NCBI RefSeq assembly: GCF_010994375.1 | Contig: NZ_WHMA01000015.1 | Span: 1 to 64,000 of the forward strand | Length of the DNA: 64,000 nt | Reading direction: 5' to 3' | Origin: Halomonas sp. NO4 | Lineage (GTDB): Bacteria; Pseudomonadota; Gammaproteobacteria; Pseudomonadales; Halomonadaceae | Shown: piece by piece, positions 43,357-52,002 of the stretch | Numbering within the stretch: the first letter of the stretch is position 1 | How the letters are laid out: the number at the start of each line of letters is the position of its first letter | Notes under the pieces: model-generated | The model's input: the letters and a program-made list of their open reading frames with translations, nothing else | Told to the model about the DNA's origin: nothing | Databases searched by the model: none | Program-made: the position numbers and the translations under genes

Positions 43357-43418
43357 GTCACGGCGGCGTCATGCCCGTGTCATCGCGCGGTCATCACGGG
43401 GTCATGCCGCGCAGTCAC
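43357..43418 (+). promoter_or_regulatory. Array of Pho-box half-sites upstream of the ugp-like operon
   Basis: GTCA(T/C) recurs at 43357, 43368, 43379, 43390 and 43401, exactly 11 bp apart, and again at 43414. PhoB binds direct repeats of CTGTCAT with an 11-bp period, on the coding strand as here. Five in-phase half-sites suggest several PhoB dimers side by side. The array ends about 110 bp before the ATPase start. Confidence 0.75.
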
Positions 43419-43528
43419 CCTGCAGAGAGGACAAACCGGCACGAGCGACTACGCTTGAGGGGAGCACAGTGACCCAGCAGGTGAGACCCCTGCCAGTGAC
43501 GGCATGGGGCAGCGATACCGGGCAAGGC

Positions 43529-44689
43529 ATGAGCGACAACAACAACAAGCGCATCACACTCGACAACGTCAGCAAGCACTGGGCCGGGGACCCGGCGGTG
43601 GATCGCGTCTCCTTCACGGTGGCGTCGGGGGAGTTCGTGATCCTGCTCGGGCCCTCGGGCTGCGGCAAGTCCACCACGCTGCGCATGATCGCCGGCCTCG
43701 AACTGGCTTCCGGCGGGCGCATCCTCATCGGCGAGCGCGACGTGACGCCGCTGGCGCCGGGCGAGCGCGGCATCAGCATGGTGTTCCAGTCCTACGCGCT
43801 CTTTCCCCACCTGAACGTGGCCGACAACATCGTCTTCGGCCTGCGCAGCCGCAAGGTGCCCAAGGCCGAGCGGGGCGAGCGCCTCGCGCGGGTGGCCGAG
43901 CTGGTGGGACTTTCCGGCTACCTCGAACGCAAGCCGGCCCAGCTCTCCGGCGGCCAGCGCCAGCGCGTGGCCCTGGCGCGGGCGATCATCTCCGAGCATC
44001 CCATCTGCCTGATGGATGAGCCGCTCTCCAACCTCGATGCCCGCCTGCGCGGCGAGATGCGCCGCGAGATCAAGTCGCTGCAGCAGCGGCTGGGCATGAC
44101 CGTGATCTACGTGACGCACGACCAGGTGGAGGCGATGAGCATGGGTGACCGAGTGATCCTGATCCAGGATGGGCGCATCGTTCAGGACGGCACCCCCGGC
44201 GAGCTCTACGACCGCCCGGCCACGGCCTTTGCGGCGAGCTTCATCGGCAGCCCGGCGATGAACCTGGTGGCGCTGGCCGCGGCGGCAGACGGCGCGGTGA
44301 TCGACGGCGAGCCCCACTGCCACGTCGCCAGCCATGCCGCCAAGGGGCACTGGCTGGGGCTGCGCCCCGAGGCGATCCAACTGGCCCCGGCCGATACCCC
44401 CGGGGTGCCGGCCGAGGTGCTTGATGCCGAGTACCTGGGGGCGGACACCATCGTGCGCCTGCAGGTGGGCAGCCAGCAGCTGCGTGCCCGGGTGCCGGGG
44501 GTGCCCGACCGGCGGCCCGGCGAGGCCTGCCGGCTGCAGTGGGCGCCGGAATCCATGCACTTCTTCGATGGCGAGAGCGGTCAGCGTCTGGCTCTTGCCG
44601 GTTACGATGTCGCGGCCCCGCCGCACCCGCTGACGCCGCGCGAGGCACTGGGCGTCTCCTCCCCGCACGGCACCCATCCACAGGAGTGA
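43529..44689 (+). CDS. ugpC: Glycerol-3-phosphate-type ABC transporter ATPase (UgpC/MalK family)
   Basis: 386 residues. Walker [12 protein letters not shown]-loop [12 protein letters not shown], signature [15 protein letters not shown], Walker [17 protein letters not shown], switch His [14 protein letters not shown], then a C-terminal TOBE/OB regulatory domain ([11 protein letters not shown]). That is the MalK/UgpC subfamily. ATG 43529 is used, where the conserved domain starts; a longer upstream frame is unsupported. First gene of an order C-B-A-E operon; Pho half-sites upstream support a phosphate-ester substrate. Confidence 0.87.
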   Translation: MSDNNNKRITLDNVSKHWAGDPAVDRVSFTVASGEFVILLGPSGCGKSTTLRMIAGLELASGGRILIGERDVTPLAPGERGISMVFQSYALFPHLNVADNIVFGLRSRKVPKAERGERLARVAELVGLSGYLERKPAQLSGGQRQRVALARAIISEHPICLMDEPLSNLDARLRGEMRREIKSLQQRLGMTVIYVTHDQVEAMSMGDRVILIQDGRIVQDGTPGELYDRPATAFAASFIGSPAMNLVALAAAADGAVIDGEPHCHVASHAAKGHWLGLRPEAIQLAPADTPGVPAEVLDAEYLGADTIVRLQVGSQQLRARVPGVPDRRPGEACRLQWAPESMHFFDGESGQRLALAGYDVAAPPHPLTPREALGVSSPHGTHPQE

Positions 44690-44693
44690 ACCC

Positions 44694-45983
44694 ATGAGCG
44701 CTTTCCTTCCCCGTACCCTCGGCGGCCTGGCCGCTGCCGGCCTGCTGGTGGCCGGCCAGACCACTGCCCAGCAGGAGCCGGTCGAACTCACCATGTACTA
44801 CCCGGTGGCGGTCGGTGGGGCCCTGACCGAGGTGATCGACGGCCTGGTCGCCGATTTCGAGGCCGATCACCCCGACATCGCGGTCGAGGCCATCTACGCC
44901 GGCAACTACGACGACACCCGGGTGCGCGCCATGTCGGCGGTGGAGGCGGGTGACGCCCCGCAGCTCTCGGTGATGTTCTCCATCGATCTCTACGAATTGC
45001 TCGAGCAGGACGTCATCGTCGCCTTCGACGAGGTGGTCGAGAGCGACGAGGAGCGCGAGTGGCTCGACAGCTTCTACCCGGCGCTGATGGAGAACGGCAC
45101 GCTGGACGGCAAGACCTACGGCATTCCCTTCCAGCGCTCGACCATCGTCTTCTACTGGAACAAGGAGGCCTTCGCGGCGGCCGGGCTCGATCCCGACACC
45201 CCGCCCGAGACCTGGGAGGAGATGGCCGAGATGGGTGCGACCATCCGCGAGGCGGGCGAGGGCGACCGGTGGGGCGTGATGGTGCCCTCCACCGGCTACC
45301 CCTACTGGATGTTCCAGGCCTTCGCCTTCCAGAACGGCCATCGTCTGATGAGCGAGGACGGCACCGAGGTCTACTTCAATGACCCGGCGGCCGTGGAGGC
45401 GCTGGAGTACTGGGTGTCGCTGGCGGCGGAGCACGACGCCATGCCCGACGGCGCCATCGAGTGGGGCACCCTGCGCCAGAACTTCATCGAGGGCGCCACC
45501 GCCATGATGTGGCACAGCACCGGCAACCTCACCGCGGTGAAGAACGAGGCCGACTTCGACTTCGGCGTGGCCATGCTGCCCATGAAGACCCAGCGCGGCA
45601 GCCCCACCGGCGGCGGCAACTTCTACCTCTTCAAGGACGCCACGCCCGAGGAGCGACGCGCCGCCATGACCTTCATCCGCTGGATGACCGCGCCGGAGCG
45701 CGCCGCCACCTGGTCGATCGAGACCGGCTACATGGGCGTGAGCCCCGCCGCCTACGAGACCCAGGCGCTGCAGGAGTACGTCGAGGAGTTCCCGCCGGCC
45801 GCGGTGGCCCGCGACCAGCTCGAGCACGCCACGGCGGAGCTCGCCACCTACCAGGGCGGTCGGGTGCGCCGGGCGCTGGACAACGCCGTTCAGGCGGCGC
45901 TGACCGGCCAGATGTCCCCGCAGGAAGCGCTCGACCAGGCCCAGGCCGAGGCCGACGCGGCGCTGCGACGCTACGCACGCTGA
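44694..45983 (+). CDS. ugpB: Glycerol-3-phosphate-type ABC transporter substrate-binding protein (UgpB-like)
   Basis: 429 residues. The signal peptide ends near GQTTAQQ. Family 1 extracellular solute-binding domain: LTMYYPVAVGGALTEVIDGLVADFEADHPDI, YGIPFQRSTIVFYWNKEAF and GGGNFYLFKDATPEERRAAMTFI. FQRSTIVFYWNKEAF is typical of UgpB. RBS and start lie four bases after ugpC. Glycerol-3-phosphate or a glycerophosphodiester is the best guess from the Pho array; a phosphonate such as 2-aminoethylphosphonate cannot be excluded. Confidence 0.87.
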   Translation: MSAFLPRTLGGLAAAGLLVAGQTTAQQEPVELTMYYPVAVGGALTEVIDGLVADFEADHPDIAVEAIYAGNYDDTRVRAMSAVEAGDAPQLSVMFSIDLYELLEQDVIVAFDEVVESDEEREWLDSFYPALMENGTLDGKTYGIPFQRSTIVFYWNKEAFAAAGLDPDTPPETWEEMAEMGATIREAGEGDRWGVMVPSTGYPYWMFQAFAFQNGHRLMSEDGTEVYFNDPAAVEALEYWVSLAAEHDAMPDGAIEWGTLRQNFIEGATAMMWHSTGNLTAVKNEADFDFGVAMLPMKTQRGSPTGGGNFYLFKDATPEERRAAMTFIRWMTAPERAATWSIETGYMGVSPAAYETQALQEYVEEFPPAAVARDQLEHATAELATYQGGRVRRALDNAVQAALTGQMSPQEALDQAQAEADAALRRYAR

Positions 45984-46019
45984 CGCCCTGATAGCTGATA
46001 ACCGCGATCAAGGGGGTGC

Positions 46020-46112
46020 GGGGACAGGCCAATGAGGAGGTCATTTGCCAGGGATGGCAAATGTAGCGTCCACGGAGGGATTCACAGCGCCTCCTCAGTG
46101 GCCTTTGTCCCC
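46020..46112 (+). repeat. Structured extragenic repeat, copy A (inside the ugp operon)
   Basis: An imperfect palindrome of about 93 bp in the gap between the binding protein and first permease. Outer stem GGGGACA / TGTCCCC, then GGCC / GGCC, GAGGAGG (46034-46040) / CCTCCTC (46090-46096), and an internal hairpin CATTTGCCA (46042-46050) - GGGA - TGGCAAATG (46055-46063). A second copy, inverted, is at 54229-54321. Three base pairs differ between copies by double, compensating changes. Position recalls REP elements between malE and malF, but no sequence relation is claimed. Confidence 0.85.
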
Positions 46113-46141
46113 GGGTAGCCCCCTCCTAGACGGGACGAACC

Positions 46142-47029
46142 ATGGCGAACCCAACCACTGACCGCCGCATGCAGGTCTACGGCGCGCTGCTGCTGTTGCC
46201 GGCGGCGGTGCTGCTCGGCACCTTCGCCTACCTGCCCATCGTCGCCACGCTGATCAACAGCCTCTTCCTGCCCGGCTTTCGCGATGCCCCGACCGAGTTC
46301 GTGGGACTCGAGAACTATGCGCTGCTGCTCGAGGACAGCACCTTCTGGCAGGTGGCGCGCAACAATCTCTTCTACGCCCTGGGCACCATCCCCACCTCCA
46401 TTGCCATTGCCTTGGGCATGGCGCTGTTCGTCAACGGCCGCCTGCCGGGGCGGGGCCTGGTGCGCATGGCCTACTTCACGCCCACCGTGCTGCCGATGAT
46501 CGCCGCGGCCAATATCTGGATGTTCTTCTACGCGCCGCAGATCGGGCTGTTCAATCACCTGCTGGGTGCGATCGGCATCAGCGGGCCCAACTGGCTGGGC
46601 GACCCGACGGTGGCGCTCACCTCGGTGATCGTGATGACGGTGTGGAAGGAGGCGGGCTTCTTCATGATCTTCTATCTGGCGGCGCTGCAGAGCATCCCGC
46701 CCGAGCTCGAGGAGGCGGCCAGCCTGGAGGGCACCGGCCGCTGGAGTTACTTCTGGCGCGTCACCTTCCCGCTGCTGATGCCCACCACGCTCTTCGTGCT
46801 GATCAATGCGCTGATCAACGCCGTGCGCGTGGTGGATCATCTGTTCATTCTCACCAAGGGCGGGCCCAACAACGCCACCAACCTGCTGCTCTACTACGTC
46901 TACGAGAACGCCTTCTCGTTCTTCGACCGCACCTACGCCGCCACCATCACGGTGGTGATCCTGCTGGTGCTGGCCGTGGTGGCCACCATCAAGTTCCGCG
47001 TGCTCGATCCGCGCACGCACTACCAGTGA
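46142..47029 (+). CDS. ugpA: ABC transporter permease, UgpA-like
   Basis: 295 residues with six membrane segments. The MalF/UgpA-group coupling loop reads LEEAASLEGTGRWSYFWRVTFPLLMPTTLFVLI. MAYFTPTVLPMIAAANIWMFFYAPQIGLFNHLL is the expected mid-protein region. It is separated from the binding-protein gene by 158 bp that hold the structured repeat, and is 19 bp before the second permease. Confidence 0.88.
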   Translation: MANPTTDRRMQVYGALLLLPAAVLLGTFAYLPIVATLINSLFLPGFRDAPTEFVGLENYALLLEDSTFWQVARNNLFYALGTIPTSIAIALGMALFVNGRLPGRGLVRMAYFTPTVLPMIAAANIWMFFYAPQIGLFNHLLGAIGISGPNWLGDPTVALTSVIVMTVWKEAGFFMIFYLAALQSIPPELEEAASLEGTGRWSYFWRVTFPLLMPTTLFVLINALINAVRVVDHLFILTKGGPNNATNLLLYYVYENAFSFFDRTYAATITVVILLVLAVVATIKFRVLDPRTHYQ

Positions 47030-47048
47030 CGGTCGAGAGGAGATGCCC

Positions 47049-47894
47049 ATGACCGCCCCGACCGCCGCTGCCGCATCCCGCCGCTTCGCCGCGCGCCTGC
47101 CGCGGCTGGAGACCCTGGCCGCCTGGCTGCTGGCGATCGTGTGGATCTTCCCGCTGCTCTATGCCGTCTGGGCGGCGTTCCATCCGTCGGAATTCATGGT
47201 GCGCTTCGACCTGCTGGCGCCGCTGACCCTGGCCAACTTCCTGGATGCCTGGGAGCAAGCGCCCTTCGCGCGCTACTACCTCAACACCTTCCTGCTGGTC
47301 ACCGGCATCGTGGCCGGCCAGTTCGTGGTGTGCACCCTGGCGGGCTTCGCCTTTGCGCGCTTCCCCATTCCCGGCAAGGACTTCCTGTTCATGCTGGTGC
47401 TGCTCCAGCTGTTCGTCTTTCCCGAGGTGCTGATCGTCGAGAACTACCGCATCGCCAGCGCCCTCGGCCTGGTCGATACCATCACCGGCATCGGGCTGCC
47501 CTACGTGGCCAGCGCCTTCGGCATCTTCCTGCTGCGCCAGACCTTCAAGACCATTCCCCGTGAACTGGAGGATGCCGCCCGCATCGAGGGCTGCGGCTGG
47601 ATGGCCGTGCTGCTCAAGGTCTACGTGCCGCTGGCCAAGCCCACCTATCTCGCCTACGGCCTGGTCTCCATCAGCCACCACTGGAACAACTTCCTGTGGC
47701 CGCTGGTGGTCACCAACTCGGTGGAGAGCCGCCCGCTCACCGTGGGGTTGGGGATCTTCTCGGCGCCGGAGACCGGCGTCAACTGGGCCACCATCAGCGC
47801 CGCCACCCTGCTCAGCATCGCCCCGCTGCTGGTCGCCTTCCTGCTCTTCCAGCGCCAGTTCGTGCAGTCCTTCCTGCGCGCGGGAATTCGCTGA
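47049..47894 (+). CDS. ugpE: ABC transporter permease, UgpE-like
   Basis: 281 residues from ATG 47049; an in-frame ATG at 47043 is only two bases after the RBS AGAGGAG, so the later one is preferred. Six membrane segments; coupling loop LEDAARIEGCGWMAVLLKVYVPLAKPTYLAYGLVS. VIVENYRIASALGLVDTITGIGLPYVASAFGIFLL is typical of MalG/UgpE. Completes the importer. It converges on the kinase-phosphatase gene with a 14-bp gap. Confidence 0.88.
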   Translation: MTAPTAAAASRRFAARLPRLETLAAWLLAIVWIFPLLYAVWAAFHPSEFMVRFDLLAPLTLANFLDAWEQAPFARYYLNTFLLVTGIVAGQFVVCTLAGFAFARFPIPGKDFLFMLVLLQLFVFPEVLIVENYRIASALGLVDTITGIGLPYVASAFGIFLLRQTFKTIPRELEDAARIEGCGWMAVLLKVYVPLAKPTYLAYGLVSISHHWNNFLWPLVVTNSVESRPLTVGLGIFSAPETGVNWATISAATLLSIAPLLVAFLLFQRQFVQSFLRAGIR

Positions 47895-47908
47895 TCCCCC
47901 CTCTGGGC

Positions 47909-49627
47909 TCAGCGGGCGAGCAGCGCCAGGATCACCACTGCGAGAATCGCCGAGAGCCCCTGCCAGAAGGCGACGGGGTGGCGCTCGATCAGCGGCGGGC
48001 GGGTGCGGTTGAGGTAGGTCGGGTTGGGGCGGCGCAGATCGTGGACGAATTCGGAAAGGGCCTGGTAGCGCTTCTCGGGGTGGGGGTGCAGGGCCCTGCT
48101 CAGCGTGGCATCGATCCAGGCGGGAATCGCCCGCTCCTCGTCGAGCACCGAGCGGTAGGTCAGGCGCCGCTGGTCGTCCCGGGTGCGGGTGCGGGCGACC
48201 CGGGTGCCGTAGGGGAAGCGACCCGCGAGCATCCGGTAGGTCAGCACGCCAAGGGAATAGAGGTCCGAGCGCGTGGTGCCCACCTCGCCCAGGAAGTATT
48301 CCGGCGCCATGTAGAGCGCGGTGCCCGGCAGGGGCGACGATTCCAGGGTGGTCGCCGACTCCACGATGCCGGCGATCCGCGCCGCGCCCAGGTCGATGAG
48401 GGTCACCGTGCCGGTGGCGTCGATCATGAGGTTCTCGGGGCGCAGGTCCTGGTGCAGCACCTCGCGACGATGCAGCGCCTGCAGTCCCCGGGCGACCTGC
48501 TCGACGATGCCGCGCACCGTCTCGAGGTCGGGAGCGGGGTTGTCGCGCAGCCACTGCGCCAGGGTCTGCCCCTCGAGGTACTCGGTGACGGTATAGAGGT
48601 AGTGGCGCCGGCGGTCCGGTAGTGCCGCCTTGAGCACGTGGCGACTGTTGATGCGCCGGGCGAGCCACTCCTCCATCAGCAGCCGCTCCAGGTAGCCCGG
48701 GTCGTCGCGCAGGTCGATGGAGGGCGTCTTGAGCACTACCCGGGTGCCGCTCGCCTCGTCCAGGGCGAGATAGACGTGGCTGCGGCTGCTGGCATGCAGC
48801 TCGCGCAGGATGCGGTAGCCGTCGAAGCGAGCGCGGGGCTCGAGCAGGGGCGGCAAGGGCAGCTCTTCGACCTCACGATGCAGGGGCGGGGCTGCCGTGT
48901 GCGGCAGTGCCTCGATGCGCACGAGCTGAACGCTGAGATTGTCCTCGCTGCCCTGCCGGTAGGCCTGGTCGACGATGTGCCGGGCGGCTTCGTCCAGATC
49001 GTCACGGTGCGCTGCCACGCTGTGCAGGATCGCCTCGGCGGAGAGGTGCTCGTAGACGCCGTCGGTGGCCAGCAGGAAGGTGTCGCCGATGGCGAGCGGC
49101 AGGGCGCGGTAGTCGATCTCCACCAGGGCGTCGGCCCCTAGCGCCCGGCTCAGCTGGCTCTCCGTCTGCGAGAGCCACAGCCGGTGGTCCTGAGTGAGCG
49201 GCTCGAGGCTGTCGGCGTGCAGCCGGTAGATGCGGGTGTCGCCGACGTGGAAGAGGTGGGCGGTGGTCGCCTTGATCACCAGGGCGCTGAGCGTGCACAC
49301 GTAGCCCCGGTCGGGGGCGTAGCGGTGGGGACCCTGGCGGGACTGGGCGTGCAGCCAGGCGTTGGTGGCCGTCAGCACGCGCTCCACGGCGTGGCGGACC
49401 GACCAGGCCTCCGAGGTGGCGTAGTAGTCGTCGAGCAGGCTCTTGACGGCCGTCTCGCTGGCGACCTGGCTCACCGCGCTGCTGCTGATGCCGTCGGCCA
49501 TGGCCAGAGCGATGCCCTGGAGGCTCAGCTGAGGCTCGCGCGGTACCCGGCAGCCGTGGAAATCCTGGTTGACGGCCTTGCGCCCCGGTGCGGAGTGCTG
49601 GCCCAGGGCGATGCGCAGTTGACTCAT
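47909..49627 (-). CDS. PP2C-type phosphatase fused to Ser/Thr protein kinase, C-terminal membrane anchor
   Basis: 572 residues. Residues 1 to about 245 are PP2C: VNQDFHG, ALAMADGISSS, FHVGDTRIYRL, FLLATDGVYEHL and GSEDNLSVQL supply the metal-binding Asp residues. Residues about 270-540 are a kinase domain with VVLKTPS (VAIK Lys), LHQDLRPENLMID (HQD in place of HRD) and LIDLGAAR (DLG in place of DFG), then APEYFLGEVGTTRSDLYSLGVLTYRMLAG. A final hydrophobic segment (WQGLSAILAVVILALLA) anchors it. It follows the formate/nitrite transporter gene, a pairing seen in other proteobacteria; control of nitrite/nitrate assimilation is inferred. Confidence 0.9.
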   Translation of the reverse strand: MSQLRIALGQHSAPGRKAVNQDFHGCRVPREPQLSLQGIALAMADGISSSAVSQVASETAVKSLLDDYYATSEAWSVRHAVERVLTATNAWLHAQSRQGPHRYAPDRGYVCTLSALVIKATTAHLFHVGDTRIYRLHADSLEPLTQDHRLWLSQTESQLSRALGADALVEIDYRALPLAIGDTFLLATDGVYEHLSAEAILHSVAAHRDDLDEAARHIVDQAYRQGSEDNLSVQLVRIEALPHTAAPPLHREVEELPLPPLLEPRARFDGYRILRELHASSRSHVYLALDEASGTRVVLKTPSIDLRDDPGYLERLLMEEWLARRINSRHVLKAALPDRRRHYLYTVTEYLEGQTLAQWLRDNPAPDLETVRGIVEQVARGLQALHRREVLHQDLRPENLMIDATGTVTLIDLGAARIAGIVESATTLESSPLPGTALYMAPEYFLGEVGTTRSDLYSLGVLTYRMLAGRFPYGTRVARTRTRDDQRRLTYRSVLDEERAIPAWIDATLSRALHPHPEKRYQALSEFVHDLRRPNPTYLNRTRPPLIERHPVAFWQGLSAILAVVILALLAR

Positions 49628-49635
49628 GGGGTGGG

Positions 49636-49654
49636 GCCCCGGCCGTGCCGGGGC
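49636..49654 (-). terminator. Hairpin between nitrite transporter and kinase-phosphatase genes
   Basis: Perfect 8-bp stem GCCCCGGC / GCCGGGGC with a CGT loop in the 43-bp gap, just before the kinase-phosphatase start. Without a T-run it is more likely to tune expression than to end transcription fully. Confidence 0.4.
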
Positions 49655-49670
49655 GCTCTCCCGTGCCGGT

Positions 49671-50498
49671 TCAGGGGGTGACGGGGCGTACGGCGGTGCG
49701 CTTGGGCGCGGTACGCACGTGGGTGGTGTAAAGCGTCAGGCCGGTGAAGGCGATGCCGCCCACCAGGTTGCCCAGGGCGGTGGGAATCTCGTTCCAGAAC
49801 AAGTAGTCCATCACCGAGAAGCCACCGCCCATCATCATCGCCGAGGGGAACAGGAACATGTTCACCACGGAGTGCTCGAAGCCCATGAAGAAGAACAGCA
49901 TGATGGGCATCCACATGGCGATGACCTTGCCGCTGACGTTGGTGGAGATCATGGCGCCCACCACGCCCATGGAGACCATCCAGTTGCACAGCATGCCGCG
50001 CACGAAGATCGTCAGCCAGCCGGCCAGGCCGTAGTCGGCATAGCCCAGGGTGCGCGCCTCGCCGACGCCGGCGATCTGCTCTCCCACGGCCCCCGGCTCG
50101 GTGTTGAAGCCGTAGGTCAGGACGAAGGCCATCATCACCGCCACGGTCAGCGCCCCGGCGAAGTTGCCCACGAACACCAGGCCCCAGTTGCGCAGGATGC
50201 CGTGGACCGTCACCCCCGGGCGGCGGTCGAGCAGGGCCAGCGGGGTGAGCATGAATACCCCGGTCAGCAGGTCGAAGCCCATCAGGTAGAGCATGCAGAA
50301 GCCGACCGGGAAGAGCACGGCCCCCAGCAGGAAGGAGCCGGTCTCGACGGCCACGGTGACCGCGAAGACGGCGGCCAGGGCCAGGATGGCGCCCGCCATG
50401 AAGGCGCGGATCAGGGTGTCGCGGGTCGACATGTGCACCTTGGACTCGCCTGCGTCCACCATCTTGGTGACGAATTCCGATGGAACCAGATAAGACAT
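49671..50498 (-). CDS. Formate/nitrite transporter family channel (NirC/FocA-like)
   Basis: 275 residues with six membrane segments. FNT signatures are present: AFMAGAILALAAVFAV near 32-47, GFDLLTGVFMLTPLALL near 76-92, NWGLVFVGNFAGALTV, and CNWMVSMGVVGAM plus GFEHSVVNMFLFPSAMM carrying the conserved His of the pore. ATG 50498 follows TGAGGAC and is preferred to an ATG at 50510. Likely nitrite uptake for assimilation, given the kinase-phosphatase neighbour and the attenuator-like leader; formate is an alternative. Confidence 0.88.
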   Translation of the reverse strand: MSYLVPSEFVTKMVDAGESKVHMSTRDTLIRAFMAGAILALAAVFAVTVAVETGSFLLGAVLFPVGFCMLYLMGFDLLTGVFMLTPLALLDRRPGVTVHGILRNWGLVFVGNFAGALTVAVMMAFVLTYGFNTEPGAVGEQIAGVGEARTLGYADYGLAGWLTIFVRGMLCNWMVSMGVVGAMISTNVSGKVIAMWMPIMLFFFMGFEHSVVNMFLFPSAMMMGGGFSVMDYLFWNEIPTALGNLVGGIAFTGLTLYTTHVRTAPKRTAVRPVTP

Positions 50499-50767
50499 GG
50501 TTGTCCTCATGCGTTGAGCCGGGTTTCGTGATGCCGGCGGGGCTCCCGGGGACGCTCCTCGACGCCCATGACACGCAAAGAAACGGCGCCCGCACGCACC
50601 TGTGGTCAGGTGAGTGAGGACGCCGTTGTCCAGCCAGGTTCGAGCGTGTCGGGGCGGCATTGCCCGGGTGACCGCCGGGGATCACCGTTGCTCCTGATTC
50701 TAGCAAGGGCCGTGCCCAACGCGGCTGTTAGCCTATAAATTCTTTTCTTTCAATTGGATAGAATTCC
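50499..50767 (-). promoter_or_regulatory. Long leader and AT-rich promoter region of the nitrite transporter gene
   Basis: An AT-rich patch at 50727-50767 stands out from the GC-rich surroundings and holds TTGAAA on the minus strand, so transcription probably starts near 50715. That leaves about 215 nt of leader before the ATG. It contains a GGTGA/TCACC stem near 50667-50686 and a strong terminator (separate entry). This layout is that of ANTAR-protein-controlled (NasT/NasR) nitrate-assimilation leaders; the assignment is inference. The remaining 50768-50906 shows nothing recognisable. Confidence 0.5.
50576..50626 (-). terminator. Rho-independent terminator inside the nitrite transporter leader
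   Basis: On the minus strand ACGGCGTCC pairs with GGGCGCCGT, enclosing a CACCTG-ACCA-CAGGTG hairpin, and is followed at once by TTTCTTTG. Stem plus U-tract is the clearest intrinsic terminator in the window. It is about 80 bp before the transporter ATG and 280 bp after the upstream EamA gene, so it could be an attenuator, a simple EamA terminator, or both. Confidence 0.8.
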
Positions 50768-50906
50768 TAGAGACGAGGCGCCCGGTTCGTCGGTGCACGG
50801 GGCTGGTGCGCCACCGTGCTGCACGGTGAGGCACCCCGCGGCCCTCCCTGCCCCGCGGCTGTGCATCGCCGAGCGTCGATGGTCCCGAATGCGCGGCCGT
50901 GATGCC

Positions 50907-51812
50907 TCAACCCTCCTTGCGGGGGACGGGTCGGCGAGCGAGCGGCTGGGTCAGCGTCTGCGCCATGAGCACCCCGGCGAGTACCAGGGCACCGCCCAGG
51001 AGGTGGAAGGCGGCGAGGCGTTCACCCAGGGCGAGCATGGCGATGATGGCGCTGAACAGCGGCATCAGGTTGATGAAGATGCTGGCGCGGCTGGCGCCGA
51101 TCTGGCGGATGGCGCGCATCCACAGGTAGGTGGTGACGATGGAGGCGGGAATCCCGGCGTAGAGGATCAGCCCCACGTTGCCGGCGTCCACCGGCGTCAT
51201 GGGGCCGAGCAGGTAGCCGGGCAGCAGGAAGAGCACGGCGAAGCACACCTGGGCATAGAGCACCACCCAGGGCGGCAGGTCCAGCGGCCAGCGCTTGAGC
51301 ATCACGCCGTAGAGCGCATAGCAGGTGGCGGCGACCACCATCAGGGCGTCGCCCCGAGCCACCGCCAGGTCAAGCAGTGAGGCCGGGTCGCCGCGCCCCA
51401 GCAGCACGGCCACGCCGGCCAGCGCCACCCCGGCGCCCAGGGTGCCCCCGAGCGTCGGTGCCTCGCGCAGGATCAGGGCGCTGAGCAGCACGGTGAGCAG
51501 CGGCACCATGGCCGCGAGAATGCCCATGTTGGTGGCCGTGGTGGTCTCGGCGGCCACGTAGGCGAGCCCCTGCCACAGGGCCATGCCCAGCAGCCCCAGC
51601 ACGGCGAGCTTGGGCCATTCACGGCGGATCGTCATCCGGTGTTTCCAGGCGGCGGGCAGCAGGAAGGGCGTGAGCACGACCAGCGCCAGAAGCCAGCGCA
51701 GAAAGGCGATGCTGCTGGGGGCGATGGCCCCCACGGTAAGCTGATTGATGGTCATGTTGCCCGACCAGATCAGCACGGCGCCGAGCGGGGGCAGGAGGAA
51801 AAGCGGCGACAT
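50907..51812 (-). CDS. EamA/DMT-family transporter
   Basis: 301 residues with ten hydrophobic segments in two EamA repeats (1-140 and 150-290). AVLIWSGNMTINQLTVGAIAPSSIAFLRWLLA is the classic N-terminal motif; the second repeat has MPLFSAIIAMLALGERLAAFHLLGGALVLAGV. Start ATG 51812. These proteins export amino acids or other metabolites; substrate unknown. It is divergent from the BCCT transporter. Confidence 0.87.
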   Translation of the reverse strand: MSPLFLLPPLGAVLIWSGNMTINQLTVGAIAPSSIAFLRWLLALVVLTPFLLPAAWKHRMTIRREWPKLAVLGLLGMALWQGLAYVAAETTTATNMGILAAMVPLLTVLLSALILREAPTLGGTLGAGVALAGVAVLLGRGDPASLLDLAVARGDALMVVAATCYALYGVMLKRWPLDLPPWVVLYAQVCFAVLFLLPGYLLGPMTPVDAGNVGLILYAGIPASIVTTYLWMRAIRQIGASRASIFINLMPLFSAIIAMLALGERLAAFHLLGGALVLAGVLMAQTLTQPLARRPVPRKEG

Positions 51813-51932
51813 GGTGACCTCGAAGGTGACAGAACTCCGTGATGCTCGGGGCTCTCGAGCCTTGCCTATGACAGGGCAAATACTACGCGGCAACTGATGA
51901 GGACGCTAATGAGAGCCGCGCCGCTGGCTGTC

Positions 51933-51947
51933 CCTACAGGTTGTAGG
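51933..51947. promoter_or_regulatory. Inverted repeat CCTACA-GGT-TGTAGG
   Basis: A perfect 6-bp inverted repeat with a 3-bp spacer, 55 bp before the BCCT start, in the 190-bp divergent region shared with EamA. Possible operator; regulator unknown. Confidence 0.4.
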
Positions 51948-52002
51948 CGGATGAGAAGACTCCCTACGCTGTTCTGTACCTTGTCGTGAAAGGATCTATC
52001 TC

